From NCBI GenBank assembly GCA_030867875.1, contig JAOWCC010001589.1, forward strand, positions 81,801,537 through 81,865,536: a stretch of 64,000 nucleotides of DNA, read 5' to 3'. Under the pieces are notes generated by a model. It searched no databases. It was not told the DNA's origin and worked only from the letters and a program-made list of their open reading frames with translations. Positions 31,945 through 44,013 of this stretch are shown here, in pieces; the first letter of the stretch is position 1; each line of letters opens with the position of its first letter. Origin of the DNA: Actinernus sp. WN-2022 (taxonomy: Eukaryota > Cnidaria > Anthozoa > Actiniaria > Actinernidae). The translations under genes and the position numbers were made by a program.

Positions 31945-34308
31945 TAGCCTGATTTTCAGACGGTACGAGGTAGTCCGCTCACTTCCTCCCCCTCCCCGTC
32001 TGATGGACTTCGTAGACTTTCATGTTCCTGACGTCATCAACCTTTGTTTTTACAATAATGGTCGTCACACCCTTTGGATCTACCATGAGCCAATACGAAC
32101 ACGCGTAGGAATTGAAGCGTGAAGTGTAGTGGCGGCTTTTACGTGCAGTGGCGGCTTTTACTAGTTGTATCTTCAGCTTTTATGAACTGGAAAAAACATT
32201 CTACAGCAACATAATTTATTTGTGTCAATGAATTACAAAGTGATACTTAATGGCGAAAGAGAATAACAGGGTTGACACGAGCTGTCTGAAATAGCTAAAG
32301 AGCTAGTCGAGTCAGACAGCTTACATTGTTAAGATAATAATTTGTAGGTCGTTTGAAACAAATATTTATAAACACACATACATACACACATATATATAGA
32401 AATCAGGAGATGGAGGAGATTAAACTTTAAATAACAATAATAATTATAAGTCAATTCAACTAATAGCAATTCAAAAAATCTAATTTTAGATTATATTTAA
32501 ATGCGGATTTTTTTAGGGATTTATAATCTTCTTTTATTTCATTCCATATTTTGACTCCAGTGAAGCGTAAACTGAATTTCCCGTAGTTAGTTCTAGTGGA
32601 GGGAAGATAAAAAGATTTTCTTGAGGCCAGTCGGGTGTTATAATTATGAATTTTATCAACTTTGGTAAAAAAAAATGAAAATGCATGAGGCAGCTTATTT
32701 GTATAATAGTCATACACAAATAATGCATTGCTTAGAGCTATCAAATCAGTGAGTTTTAGAATGTTAAGGTTTTTGAATAGGGGGCTACTATGTTCACGAA
32801 AGTCAGAGTGAGTCATAATTCTCATTGCCTTTTTTTGAAGAATGATGACTTGCTTTAATGTGGAATGATAAGTATTTCCCCATACTAGTAAGCCGTAAGT
32901 TAAGAAAGGGTATATCAGAGAATAATATAATTGTATTAGGATATTTATAGTTAAATATTTACGAATCTTAGATAATATTCCTACCCCTCTACGAATTTTA
33001 GCAGATATATGCTGAACTTGACTCTTCCAATTCAGATTTGAATCTAAGTAAACACCCAAATACTTTAGACTTTGTTTCTGTGTAATTACTTTTTGATGAA
33101 TAGCCAAATTGATGGGAAAGAGGATTTTCTTTTGAGGGGGGTGGAAGATAACAAAATCAGTTTTATCTATATTAAGTGAGAGTTTGTTACAGGCTAACCA
33201 TGTACTGACATACTCCAGATGACTATTAATATTTGACTCTAGAACAGTTATGTCCTTATTATCATAAAAAAGATTAGTATCATCTGCAAAGAGATGAAAG
33301 TCGAAAAGATCTGAACAGTTCATAAAATCATTTATATATATAAGGAATAGAAGAGGGCCAAGAACTGAACCTTGAGGGACACCACATGAAATAGGTTGTT
33401 TGTTTGATGATACACTACCAATAGCTTCAAACTTCTGTCGATTTCTCAGAATGGTATCCTGTTTGAGCTGCTGTGGTTCTTTGGAGAGCAGGAACTTTTT
33501 AAACGGAAGTTTGCGTGCAGTATTTGCAGGACGGTGTATGAGAATGCATACAAGAAATATCAGCCTCGATTCCTGTGAGTGATGCCGTAAAGTTTAGGAC
33601 TGTGATCTTAGAACTTTTACGCTTTTACTTTTATTTTTAAAACGTTTTGAAGCTTGATATGTATGCCGATTAGTCACACGAGACCCTAAAGTTGTCCTAG
33701 TGTAGTTTTTCTGGTATCAGAGATTGTTTTAACCGGATATTTTGTGCAAAGTTTAGATGCCATTGGCATTGCCGTACATGAACTTACGGAAGTGTGTTCA
33801 TGATTCTGAAAAGAATAGTATTCACCCAAGTGCCATGAAACTTTTTCCATAACATACTTAGTATGTGTGTTCACTCCTGCAGAAAAATCATAATATTCTA
33901 TGAAATATTTGGTCTTCTAAAAGCCCAAAACCTAGGAGAATGTTTTAGATCGAATGCATGAGATTTGTAAGCGGAGGAAGATTACTGATTTACCAAAGCC
34001 CGTACGTAGTTTCACAAACACTTCGTTTCGATGAATGAACGATTCCAATGCTTTCTTCTGCTTTGGATATAGCTTCGAAATCCTGAAAACTTTTCAACTT
34101 CGGTCGACACACTGCTCAAGTTCTTCCACAACGCCATTTAGAAAAATATGCGACCACATTCCTTAAATTCCAGACTTTGCCAAAAGTGTAAAGTTCGCTC
34201 TGATTGGTTGAAATTATGACGTCAGGAACATGAAAGTCTGTGAAGTCCATCAGACGGGGAGGGGGAGGAAGTGAGCGGACGACCTCGTACCGTCTGAAAA
34301 TCAGGCTA
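31945..34308. mobile_element. Mutator-like TIR element, 9-bp TSD
   Basis: Arms of about 93 bp (31945-32037 and 34215-34308) start TAGCCTGATTTTCAGACGG and run inward past TCACTTCCTCCCCCTCCCCG to CATGTTCCTGACGTCAT. CATTCCGCA occurs on both sides (31936-31944, 34309-34317), a perfect 9-bp target duplication typical of Mutator-like elements. No transposase was recognised; a LINE fragment is nested inside. The remaining interior (33460-34210) is non-coding. Confidence 0.8.
32190..33460 (-). mobile_element. 5'-truncated non-LTR retrotransposon (jockey/CR1/L2 group)
   Basis: Open frame 33323-32460, extended upstream in frame to about 33455. It reads LRNRQKFEAIG, then SCGVPQGSVLGPLLFLIYIN, the catalytic FADDTNLF, CNKLSLNIDKT, LKYLGVYLDSNLNWK and WGNTY, ending at a normal stop: the palm, thumb and C-terminal part of the reverse transcriptase. 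The endonuclease and the RT fingers are missing, as expected for 5' truncation. The 3' UTR holds a hairpin AGCTGTCTGA/TCAGACAGCT at about 32280-32321. About 300 codons without a stop indicate a recent insertion. Confidence 0.88.
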
Positions 34309-35266
34309 CATTCCGCAATGCATGTGTTTTGTTTAGTGAGGTTAGTTGTCAATTGACAATTTGCTTGAGAAAGGCAAAAAACTATTAAAATACGTAGAAA
34401 GCTCGGAAAAGAGGTGTAGTTTAAAGACTCTATGTCGACCGGCATCCATTGCGGGCGTTTGTTTTTGTTTTGATTCAAGAATTCGACCTGGCGTTCCTCA
34501 CTAGCCTTCGTGACGGCCATCTTGACCTCTCAAGACATCGGAAGACGAATTGCAGAGGATTAATGTTTATGGTAAGTTTTAAGTTTCTATGTAACGCCAA
34601 CAAGTCAATAGACAATACGGTCGGTATTTATCTGTGTTTCTTTCAATTCAATTTTACTGAAGGTTGCCGGCGAAGCCGAAGTTCTACACGAAGACACTTT
34701 TAATAGACAGAGCCGATACGGCGATAGGATATTTTGCAGTTTAACTTTTAATATACATGTATTATCGTATTATTTCTATAAAAAAAAATGGAAAGATGGC
34801 CAAACACGTGGCTGCCCTTGTAGAACGGCTGACTTAGAATGTATGGCGAATCGGTATAAATGTGGTACATCAAGAAGGCCATGTGCAACTGAAGGTATGA
34901 ACACCTGAAAAGAAAGTCAAAAGTTTGTGCAATCAACAAAACACCCGACTAAATATTTTTATCACAGCCCAACTAAGGACACAAATAAAAAGGTGTAAAA
35001 CATGTTTCTGTATTACGAACATTATTTCAGAATCTAGAAACAGTTCCTCAAGGAATCGCGCGTTATATAAGTGTACCAGGCTGTTCGCTAGCGAGGCAAA
35101 GAAGAGAACACTAAACAGAAAATAGCTAGTTTATAAAGTACACGTTTTATATTTTTCAGAAGGATTTTAGTATAATCAACAGTGTCACTAAACTCCACAT
35201 TTCTTTTTATAAAGATTTCTTTAACGACTTAGCATGACAACAGAGAGTTGAAATTATTGTAAAACT

Positions 35267-35643
35267 CCAGGGGGGGTACTCCCTTATATGGCCTAAACAG
35301 GGACATGCGCTGGACAGGGTACAGTTTTTGGCCTCTGTCCTGAACAGGGTATATAATTTCATGAGTCTGTCCAGGGTATTGATTGCACGATTATCCTCAT
35401 TTCACCAGTCTTTAACAAGTCATCAGTCAACAGACACTCCACAAGATCAGTCACCCAATCATTGCAATTGCCAATAAAACACAATTGTGTAAAACAATAG
35501 TCTGTATTTTGTCATTTGTCCCAAACATGGTCCTAAACTACAGGGTGTTGTCCTACACAGGGTAGGTATTTGGAGTTTTTTCTGTCCTAAACAGGGTCAG
35601 GGTTTCAACCCTATACCCAAACATGGGTCCAGTACCCCCTGGG
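35267..35643. mobile_element. hAT-type MITE with 8-bp TSD
   Basis: Ends CCAGGGGGGGTAC and GTACCCCCTGGG, flanked by GTAAAACT at 35259-35266 and 35644-35651. The interior repeats CCTAAACAGGGTA-like words in both orientations. The copy at 51653-52039 occupies the same site, so insertion preceded the duplication of the larger element. Confidence 0.8.
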
Positions 35644-35651
35644 GTAAAACT

Positions 35652-35826
35652 GTTGAACAATGGCCGTGGGAGCTTAGATTTTACAATCTTCATGATGAGT
35701 CACGAATCCAGGCCCAGAACCCGGAATTCCAGGAACGTTGTGCCTTGCTCCTGAGAATAAAATTTAATGTTACAGATGAAGGGAATGCATCACTTCATAC
35801 GCGTTCTCGAAATTGCCATTCGCTGT
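35652..35826 (+). pseudogene. Conserved coding-like segment, function unknown
   Basis: Reads EQWPWELRFYNLHDE, IQAQNPEFQERCALLLRI and KFNVTDEGNASLH, ending at a stop next to a GTAG/GTGAAATT donor-like site. In the copy at 52041-52236 the frame is also open with conservative changes. No family was recognised. It may be an exon of the element's or a captured gene. Confidence 0.35.
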
Positions 35827-37928
35827 AGGTGAAATTAGGATGGATCCTCTAGACGTTTCAATGGCCAGCTACAGCAAGACAGTTTATTTTGTGGGAGCAT
35901 GGCTATTTGGGGAAAGGAACAGTTATTCCTTCTTGTACCAAAATCTCATTTTTCTGGGCATAGCCAAAATTAATTTTTACCCCTAAGAGGTGGCAATTCT
36001 AGCTATTTTAATATCTTACTTGGTTTACTCTGAATACCATAAAGGTACTGTTAACATTTCAAATTAAACACCCAGTGGTACCAAAATATGCATTTTTACC
36101 CCAAAAGGTATGATGAGCATTGCCATCAGCGAGATATAGTGAGTCGCCCCCCGGATAATTATCTCCCCCTCCAGCTGAAAGGAAAATATCAGATTATAGG
36201 CTCAAGACAGAAAGTCTGTATTCACTGCTTTCTTATCCCAAAATTGTGAAATTTGTTGGAGGACACTTGCAATAAATAAAATAGTTATTCATCTCTCCTG
36301 GAACAACTCATCTTTTCCAAAAACATTGTCCCATGGAAGATAAAAAAGCTATTGTGTTTATGCACAGTGCCCTCCAAGAATGGTAAAATTTTGGGTTGAA
36401 AAAGTGGTGAATCTTTATTGTTCAAATAAAATAACAATTCCTGTGCTCTCATTGGACAAAGATGACCAGACACATGACTAGGCAATATGAGAGCATAGTG
36501 GAAAGTGCCCAGCTAGCACTATTGCAAAAAAAACCAGAGTAACAACAATAATAACAACAATGGAGTTTCTGTTGTGGGCCTATAGTGCGATATTCATTTA
36601 TCTGACATATACATGTATTAGTTGTTAGAAATCAATTGTGCTCTATCAGCAATGCTGCAATCTAATTGGCTAAGCTACTCACTATAACACTTGTGTGGTA
36701 TATACTAAAAACATTATTCAACACAGATCCAGTGACAATTGGTGGATATTTACCTCCTTGTGAAGTGACATGACAAGTTACGGTGTCACAACTTGAAAAT
36801 GGGCCACCACATTGTCAAATTTGGTTGGCTTGGGAACGATTGCAGAATACCCCACCACTTGGTTCATTAATAATGCATTTTCTCAAATTCTCATACAAAC
36901 CCTCTAAAAACCTAACCCTGAAATTCAAATAAATCTTACCCATTTTCAACTCCAAATCATTCATAGAACGAATCTAAATACACCCGAGCTAAATGGATAA
37001 TTTTGAACAATTTGTAAGGGCTTTTCAAGTGATCTTTCGAAGTGGTGGGGTATTCTGCAATCTAGCCGTTATGGCGAAGTGGTGGGGTATTCTGCAATCT
37101 AGCCGTTATAAACTTGTGCTGTGACTGGCTGGTTAGTGTCGGGTGGTCCTGTTAGAAGTAGTCACACTGTAAATATCCACTACTAGTCACAGACACTAAG
37201 GGATATTTATTTAATTATTTCTTAGCCCTAAATCTGCTGCAATATTAAGTAACCAAATAAATCAATTCTGGGCTTTCTCGTAAAGCAATAGTTGGAGCCA
37301 GATGTCTTGGATGTTGTTGTGGCAGAGGCACTACCCTTTTGGCTACTTGTCATAAGCTCTTGCTTTAAAATTATGTTCTGTAATATAAGGGATCGATAAG
37401 CGTTTTTGAGGAATAATTCTCAAGTTGTGATTCTAATTGTCACCACAGAGCTAAGGCTTATGATTTGAGAAATAGGATTTTAGTGTGAAACCCTGATCCA
37501 TGGGCCTAGCTATTACAAGGTTACTCTTGTAATTTCGAGAATGCATTCGAGAAAAAATGAAATTCCCTACCCTACAGAAGACTTAACCTATCCAAACCTG
37601 AAGAACTTCAAGAATGCTAAAGGTAAATTGTATAGCCTACGTGTATATCAGACCATCAGACCAATACGACTGTGAAACCTGCATGCAACTGTATTCACTC
37701 ATGAAATTACATAACGATAGTGACATGACATGTATAAAGTTGTCGAGGTAGACTTTGCTCGTGCTGATCACCTCCAGATCCTGTTGTGCTGATTGGAAAT
37801 GAACTGAAGACGAGACCAATGCGTAAAAAAAATAAGAACATATTTACGTGAGTAGAGCAGAGAGTGAGAACAGACTACAAACTCAAGTACAGAGCGCAAA
37901 TAATTTCAAGTATTACTTACTAGTTACT

Positions 37929-38103
37929 GCAGTAAAACTTGAGCGAATTCACTGTCCGTGAGTCTTGAATAACCCTTCGAGGCTTTCCAATCCCTCCACT
38001 GGTCTTGTACCGATTCTCTTAAGTATATATCACTTTCAAAGTCACTGGTTTTTTGGGCCGTCCTCCTCTACCTAGTTGCCGTTTCGGGTTTCTTGGACGC
38101 CAT
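37929..38103 (-). pseudogene. First-exon-like segment, copy 1 (frameshifted)
   Basis: Minus strand: ATG at 38103, MASKK, then out of frame PKRQLGRGGRPKKPV (basic, GRP AT-hook-like), then in another frame ESDIYLRESVQDQWRDWKAS and GYSRLTDSEFAQVLLQ next to a possible donor. A single missing T before ESDIY would explain the shift. Its partner is at 60512-60685. Confidence 0.45.
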
Positions 38104-38331
38104 CTAAAAGATGGACGACTCTAAACAGGTCTAACAAGAGTATAGAATTGAATGATTTTTGCGAAATAACTGAATGTAAAGTTAACTGATTGACTTATAC
38201 GTCTTTTGAGAGTAATCTTTTCAAAAAAGTCGCTATGATTACAAGGATGGAAGAAGATTACTGAACCATACCGTCTAACTCGCTAAAATTCGAGGTTTCG
38301 TATTGCATGCCGGTCGACATAGAGTCTTTAA

Positions 38332-39029
38332 ACAAATCAACTTCAATCCTTTTATTTTACTTTTTCCAAAAAAAAATGGGTCGGCTTAAACCTAGCCTGA
38401 GGAAATCAGACGCCTCTTCCCAATTCCTCAGTATAGTATTTTGTTTTTCCCAAAAAAATATTAATAGGTCGGTCGGGCGATTTGTATGAGAAAAACAACG
38501 GAGGCCTTTCTAGCCTCGCTTTCATGTTTTTTTTTCTGCAGTTTTTAAAAATACTTGTAACTGAACAGTAATTCTCCACATTGCTCTAAAACTGAGCACA
38601 ATTAGTTGTTTTAATGTAATCTTTCATGTGGTAGCATTAGTTTCCCACAACAGATTTATCTTCCGAATTATGCAAATAAGATGGCAGCAATTATGAATTC
38701 GATCAATAGTCTCTGGAAATCACACACATTTTGCACTGTAAGCTACATACGTTATGATATTCGGGTACATTCAGTATTTCAGTGCCTATAAGCGATTTGT
38801 AGTGACATTCTGTCTCATTAGTATTCGGTCAATCGAACACGGCACCAAAAAGTAATACCTCTAGAAGTAACGAAAACCAGTAACAAAGAAATCTTGGCAA
38901 AATGGAAATGTAAGGAAACACGTTTCTGGTACGTCGGTGATTTTTCAAAAGTAGTAAATACTGAACGTAAATACATATTTTAAAATGTGAATAAGGTAAG
39001 AGCACGGTTGGCAGCCGACTTGTTTTATT
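38332..39029. other. Intergenic stretch
   Basis: Nothing recognised apart from a Mutator-end-like word AGCCTGAGGAAATCAGACG near 38394. Confidence 0.4.
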
Positions 39030-39031
39030 AC

Positions 39032-39430
39032 TCAGGCCAGGCCTTCGGCTGGCGCGAGTCAGAAATCGCAAGTTTTTTTCCTTTATTTTTATATTTTTTG
39101 TGTCGAGATTTTGCGCCGTCAACCAATCAGATTGCGCCTTCTTTGGAAGTTCTTTTTGCCACCGTACCAATCAGATTGCACTGTGCTGGTCACGTGAACA
39201 GTGGTCAACATTTTCATGTTTTTCAAAATGGCGGCGAGTGGGAGTTTTGACTTATCAAAACCTTTAATATCAGCTGTTTTTTTGTGTAAACCAAAGGTTC
39301 CTTCAAGTGCAATACCAATATTTTTGTCTTTTCTAAAGCTGAGAGGTGTTTCACGGGCTTTGGACGGGAATTTATCAGATATTATGCGACATGCTTTAAG
39401 ATATACTCGTGACAGTCTGCTCTGCTAACC
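39032..39430 (+). mobile_element. Type II end hairpin joined to an element start
   Basis: ACTCAGGCCAGGCC, loop, GGCTGGCGCGAGTC and GCAAG (39032-39072) resemble the hairpin near 21583-21606. After a T-rich run comes TTTTGTGTCGAGATTTTGCG with CCAATCAGATTG at 39122 and 39167 and CACGTG at 39191, the same layout as at 1694. An ATG at 39228 (AAAATGGCGGCG) opens MAASGSFDLSKPLISAVF and KPKVPSSAIP to a stop at 39426; units B and C carry decayed versions of this peptide, so it may be the real N-terminus of an element protein. Confidence 0.55.
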
Positions 39431-39439
39431 TCCCGGTCA

Positions 39440-40895
39440 AGAAAGAAATTGAAGCAAATATGCGCACTTAAGAGATCTGATGATAGTTTATCTACCAATC
39501 TAAACGAAATTTCGAATATTTTTAACAAACATTTTGCTAAGATAGGTCATAAGCTTGCTTCAAAAATACCATCATCAAATCGGTCTTTTTATGAATTCAT
39601 TGGCCAGCCCGAGCCTAACTCTTATTATTTTGACCCTATTATCTCCTCTGATATAATTTCTCAAATAAATGTTATACCTCGTCATAAAGCACATGGCTTA
39701 TACTCATGCCCTATTGAAATACTTAAAGTTTCTAAACATATTATTAGCCAGCCTTTAGCAGATCTCTTTAATTTATCAATTCAGTCGGGAAAATTTCCTA
39801 CTATACTAAAGTTTGCTAAAATAATTCCAATTTTTAAAGAGGATGACGAAACCAATGCTTCAAATTACCGACCTATATCTCTGCTATCAGTATTTAATAG
39901 AATTTTTGAAAAAATTATGAATGAAAGACTTACTAAATTTATCTCTAAATACGAGATGCTGAATCACTCTCAGTATGGTTTTCGTAGTGGCCACAATACA
40001 CAACATGCAATATTAGACATTATCAACACAATTCAAAATAATATGAATGACGGAAAATTTACTTGTGGAATTTTTATTGACTTGAAAAAGGCCTTCGATA
40101 CGGTTGACCATTCTATTTTATTAAATCAACTTCAATTTTATGGAATAAGGGGTATTACTAAACGACTGGTTTAGCTCATATTTAACTGAACGTAAACAAA
40201 CCACTTCTAATTGCGGTATTGTTTCTGATATGGAGACAACTCTATGTGGAGTTCCACAGTCTCTGTCCTGGGACCTCTTCACTTTTTATTATATATTAAC
40301 GATATTACTAGATCCTCTGATAAATTTACGTTTTATTTATTTGCTGATGATACAAGTATAATGTATGCAAATAAGAATATTCACTACCTTGAATCTGTAG
40401 TAAATTCTGAATTACCTAAGGTGTGTGAATGGCTTCAAGCAAATAAGCTAACTCTTAATAAAAAAAAACAAATCATATAATTTTTCGACCACATCAAAAT
40501 AAGTTACTCCATTATCCTGAAATAAAAGTATATGACCCAATTCTAGAAAACAAAATTCCTCTTGAGAGAAAGGACTTTGTAAAGTACCTTGGAGTCTTAA
40601 TTGACTATGAACTTTCGTGGAAATACCACATTGACCTCATGTGTCAAAAAGTTAGTAAAACCATAGGAGTAGCTAAACTAAGACATGTTATTCCTTTAAG
40701 CCCGCTCTTTCCTTTCCTTTTTTCTTCTCTACTTATACGTCAGATCTGTGCTATAATTAATTGATTAACTCAATTTGTAATATAATCACCTTTTTCTTCC
40801 CCCGCCTCGATTAGTTTAACTATTTGCGGAAGGAAGTTTCTTGTAATTTATAATAGCGTCTTCTAATTGAAATAAAGTATTGTCTTATTGTCTCT
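39440..40895 (+). mobile_element. Non-LTR retrotransposon RT (L2/CR1-like), frameshifted
   Basis: Reads ISNIFNKHFAKIGHKLA, KIIPIFKEDD, NYRPISLLSVFNRIFEKI, SQYGFRSGHNTQHAIL, IFIDLKKAFDTVDHSILL (39449-40174), then GVPQ, SVLGPLHFLLYINDI and FADDTSIMY (40244-40480), then in a third frame KDFVKYLGVLIDYELSWKYH to about 40690. Frames break near 40165, 40258 and 40475. No endonuclease precedes it. The 3' end is AATAAAGTATTGTCTTATTG near 40895, a short microsatellite-like tail. It is a different subfamily from the LINE at 32190-33460. Confidence 0.88.
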
Positions 40896-42359
40896 GCGAT
40901 CAACACTGACTATATATAAAGACAACAGCTTGTAAATGTAAGTAGCCGCTAATCTGAACATGATAACCTTTATACCAATTTACTGTCGTTGTGTTGTTAT
41001 TTATTGTTATTAACCTCTCGAAAGTGTAGTAGAAATGACCATATTTCTCAGTTCTCTGACTGACAGGGGCCTTTTAAAAGAATTACAGTCGTTTCGTATT
41101 TAAATGTTTATAAATTCGGGAACGAAAATCCAGCATGCAGTGAGTGAGTATAAAATGAGTATGTAATCCGAAATGAAGAATTTTTCAAACGAACGATAAA
41201 TGACTCTGATGTGGAAATCGCATATTTATCTGTGGCGTGTTATTGACACTGGTTTTATTTTGTTCTATTTCCCGGGTCTATTTACATCTGGCCTGTACCT
41301 CTTTGTATTTGATTATTATCTCTTGGTTTAGGCATTCTACAGTATATTTAATGTGTTTTTTTAGAACTGACAATGATATTATGTATAGAGTAGTGTATTT
41401 ATCATTATTGCAAGTTTATAACATAACATAACTTACTATATTTGGTCCAGAACTGAGAGTATACTTATACATGCAAGTGGCACTCTTTCTTTCCCTTCCC
41501 CTTTCTTGGTACCATTATATATACATGCAAGCTAGATCTTGTTTCAGTGTTTTCCATCTGAGGTGGTCCTGGCTTAAGATAACCCTAAGGTTACCTTAAG
41601 GACCTACCTTCTCATCATTGTATTTCTTATTATGCCTTATTACTCGTAAACATTTTCATCATCTTATGAGAAAATAAATGTAATTGTTGTTGTTGTTCCT
41701 CAGTTCTTGGCGTCACCATCGTCACTTTCACTCGGTCATGATCAGGAGTACGAGTACTTTTACGAATTATTTGGGAATTAATGAAAATTAAACTTGCTGC
41801 GACCCCAATGATATCAAAAGAGTGGAAATTGCGACCTGCCATTATAAGTTTCAGTCTCCTTCAAGATGTAGAAAATGAGCACTAGCACAGTGGCAGCTCA
41901 CTAATACTAGAAAATGGTGGTCTGTTGTTTACAACCTCAATCGAAAATATTGTATTGAGAATTTAGCTTGAATGTCAGCCGTCTCCACTGGTTTGTTAAT
42001 AATTGAGAATTACAAATAGATGACTTTATTTCACATGTAGAATGACATTACCTAACTGTTCACAATGAATAGCAACATTATGTGGAATTTGTTGTTCTAA
42101 ATTGCATGATTTCTCATAGTCGTGCTGCACCTGATATAATTACAATGCATCAAATTTGCGTGACTCAATATCGTGCAGACTACTCAAATAACCATTGCAC
42201 TTCAATCAACAACACCCATACCGAGTTTTTTTGTAATTCTAACGACCCTCAAGGAACAATTATATTGAAAAGAAAGTAATATTAAACTACATAATTGAAG
42301 GAAATTGTGGCTGAAATGTATATGCACAGCATGTATGCGTGTGTGTGTTGTGTGTGTAT
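40896..42359. other. Intergenic stretch
   Basis: No gene supported. AACCCTAAGGTTACC forms a small palindrome near 41583, and a fragment GTCAGCCGTCTCC near 41974 matches the inverted repeat at 21640-22582. Confidence 0.4.
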
Positions 42360-42602
42360 TATGGCTCTATCATTTACAACCCACTCCCCCCCCCCAGAGG
42401 CATACCCTTACCTAACCCCCACCCCCCACCCCCCGGAATACGTGGGGCATTTGCACATTGACATTTGACAGACAAGAGCATCAGTAGAGAACCAATTCTC
42501 TGGCTACTCTAGCACAAACCATGTTGACACAAAATTATGCTAGAACTCCATACAGTACATGCTATGGATGGCCCGAGTTAAGGCCCCTCAGGGCCTTTTG
42601 TT
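42360..42602 (+). mobile_element. Truncated 3' end of a unit B/C-type element
   Basis: Ends with CCCGAGT (42572-42578), hairpin AAGGCCCCTCAGGGCCTT and TTGTT. The preceding 90 bp match 3960-4030. A remnant of the GGCTCTATCA MITE lies at 42362. The hairpin base pairs differ from those at 4039 but still pair. Confidence 0.6.
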
Positions 42603-43235
42603 TTAAACATTAAAAATGCTTCATTCATGAGCTCATACAATGTAATAACTTAATATTTTGTAACTGTTATATTTCAATTGACATGGTAGAGGGGGTTCGC
42701 CCCCCTGGAAAATTTTGAAAATCTACTTGGTTCATCCTGAATGGTATTTCCTGCATAGGTGAAAGGAAAGGAAATATAGACTAGTACAATGAACGAGCTC
42801 TAAGCCCGTGTAGTACATCGGTTCCCTATCGATTGAATTACGTTATTTTGGCCTGTCAAACAGTTTACAATTATGAGTGTTTCACGGTTCCTCCAGAATA
42901 CAGTCTGTTATGCTGGGAGACAATCCACTACTCTTTCACGAATTCTCAGGTGCATTAAGGCCTGAGTCTCAAAATGGCCGCCGCCAAATCAAGAGGGAGT
43001 AGTCTCTTACTCGTTGCAATCGTTTTTCTTAAAACTTTGACAAGCATGTATGATATAGACATTTGCATTATGAAGCCATTTTACTACAACAATCAGAACT
43101 TTTCAAATTCTTTTTCTCATTCAAATTAATTAACTCCTTTGAGAATTCCAAGACAATATTCCAAATTAAAGGAACAAAAGTATCCGCGCAAAGAGTTCTG
43201 GTAGTTGTAGTATGTGATACCATCGTGCAAACGTC

Positions 43236-43705
43236 CTATTGCCACGACCTTAACAATTACACATGACAATTTCCATGGAAACATGGAATGTGACTCTAAT
43301 TTAAAAATAAATATTTAAAAGCCTCCTGCATTATGTTAAAGTGTTTTCATATGCCGGGGATATCTATGCGTGTGAATCAGCGATTCAGTCCATAGTTTAT
43401 AAATCAAACGAGGACACTAGAGAAATATATTATTAAACGGTCGTAAATGTGGGGTATCAAATTTCACATTAGCCTAGATGAATCTTCCCCATAATATATA
43501 TTTTTTCAATTGTCCTCGTTTGACTTACAAACTATGGACTAGCTTTGCTTCACATGCATAGAAATGCCCGCGGCATATGAAAATACTTTACCATAATGCA
43601 GGAGGCTATACAATAAAATATTTTCAATAGAGTTTAAAGGTCACATTCCATGTTTCCATGGAAATTGTCATGTGTACATGTAGTTGTTTAAGGTCGTGAC
43701 AATAT
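43236..43705. repeat. Long imperfect inverted repeat
   Basis: Outer arms ACATGACAATTTCCATGGAA (about 43262) and its inverse (about 43657) and inner arms AGCCTCCTGCATTATG (43320) and CATAATGCAGGAGGCT (about 43592-43607). The inner part also matches around the words AATCAAACGAGGAC and GTCCTCGTTTGA. This is a decayed foldback element; open frames are incidental. Confidence 0.65.
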
Positions 43706-44013
43706 CATGTTTTTAAATTGTATGGATAAAATATTACAAAGAGAAAGAAATAGACTAGCCCTTCTTGATTTTAAGATCCATTTTATGATCCGGGCCTTAA
43801 TGCTGCTGAGAAATAGCACAATAGATAATTTTACGTCCCCCTCATATAGGTTAGAAGAGGAAGGAGGTCAGCGGCTTCACATCCCTGTCCAAGGACGCGG
43901 CCCGAGGATTGGACCCGAATAACTGAGCTGACCGGGAGGCAGTATCTAGTTGACGGCCAAGAACTGATATGATCGTTTTTTAAAAAGAAACTGGTCGAGT
44001 ATTCTTTCCTCTT

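Larger units (their letters stand above)
34425..38327. mobile_element. TTAA-flanked element, copy 1
   Basis: TIRs AGACTCTATGTCGACCGGCA at both ends, flanked by TTAA at 34421-34424 and 38328-38331. The 3.9-kb copy is collinear with 50837-60949 apart from insertions in the latter. Candidate exons: a minus-strand one at 37929-38103, a plus-strand coding-like segment at 35652-35826, and a GCAGAGGATTAATGTTTATG/GTAAGT donor-like site near 34573. It could be a Kolobok-like element or one carrying host sequence; no complete transposase was recognised. A tandem 36-bp duplication lies at about 37037-37108. Confidence 0.75.
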
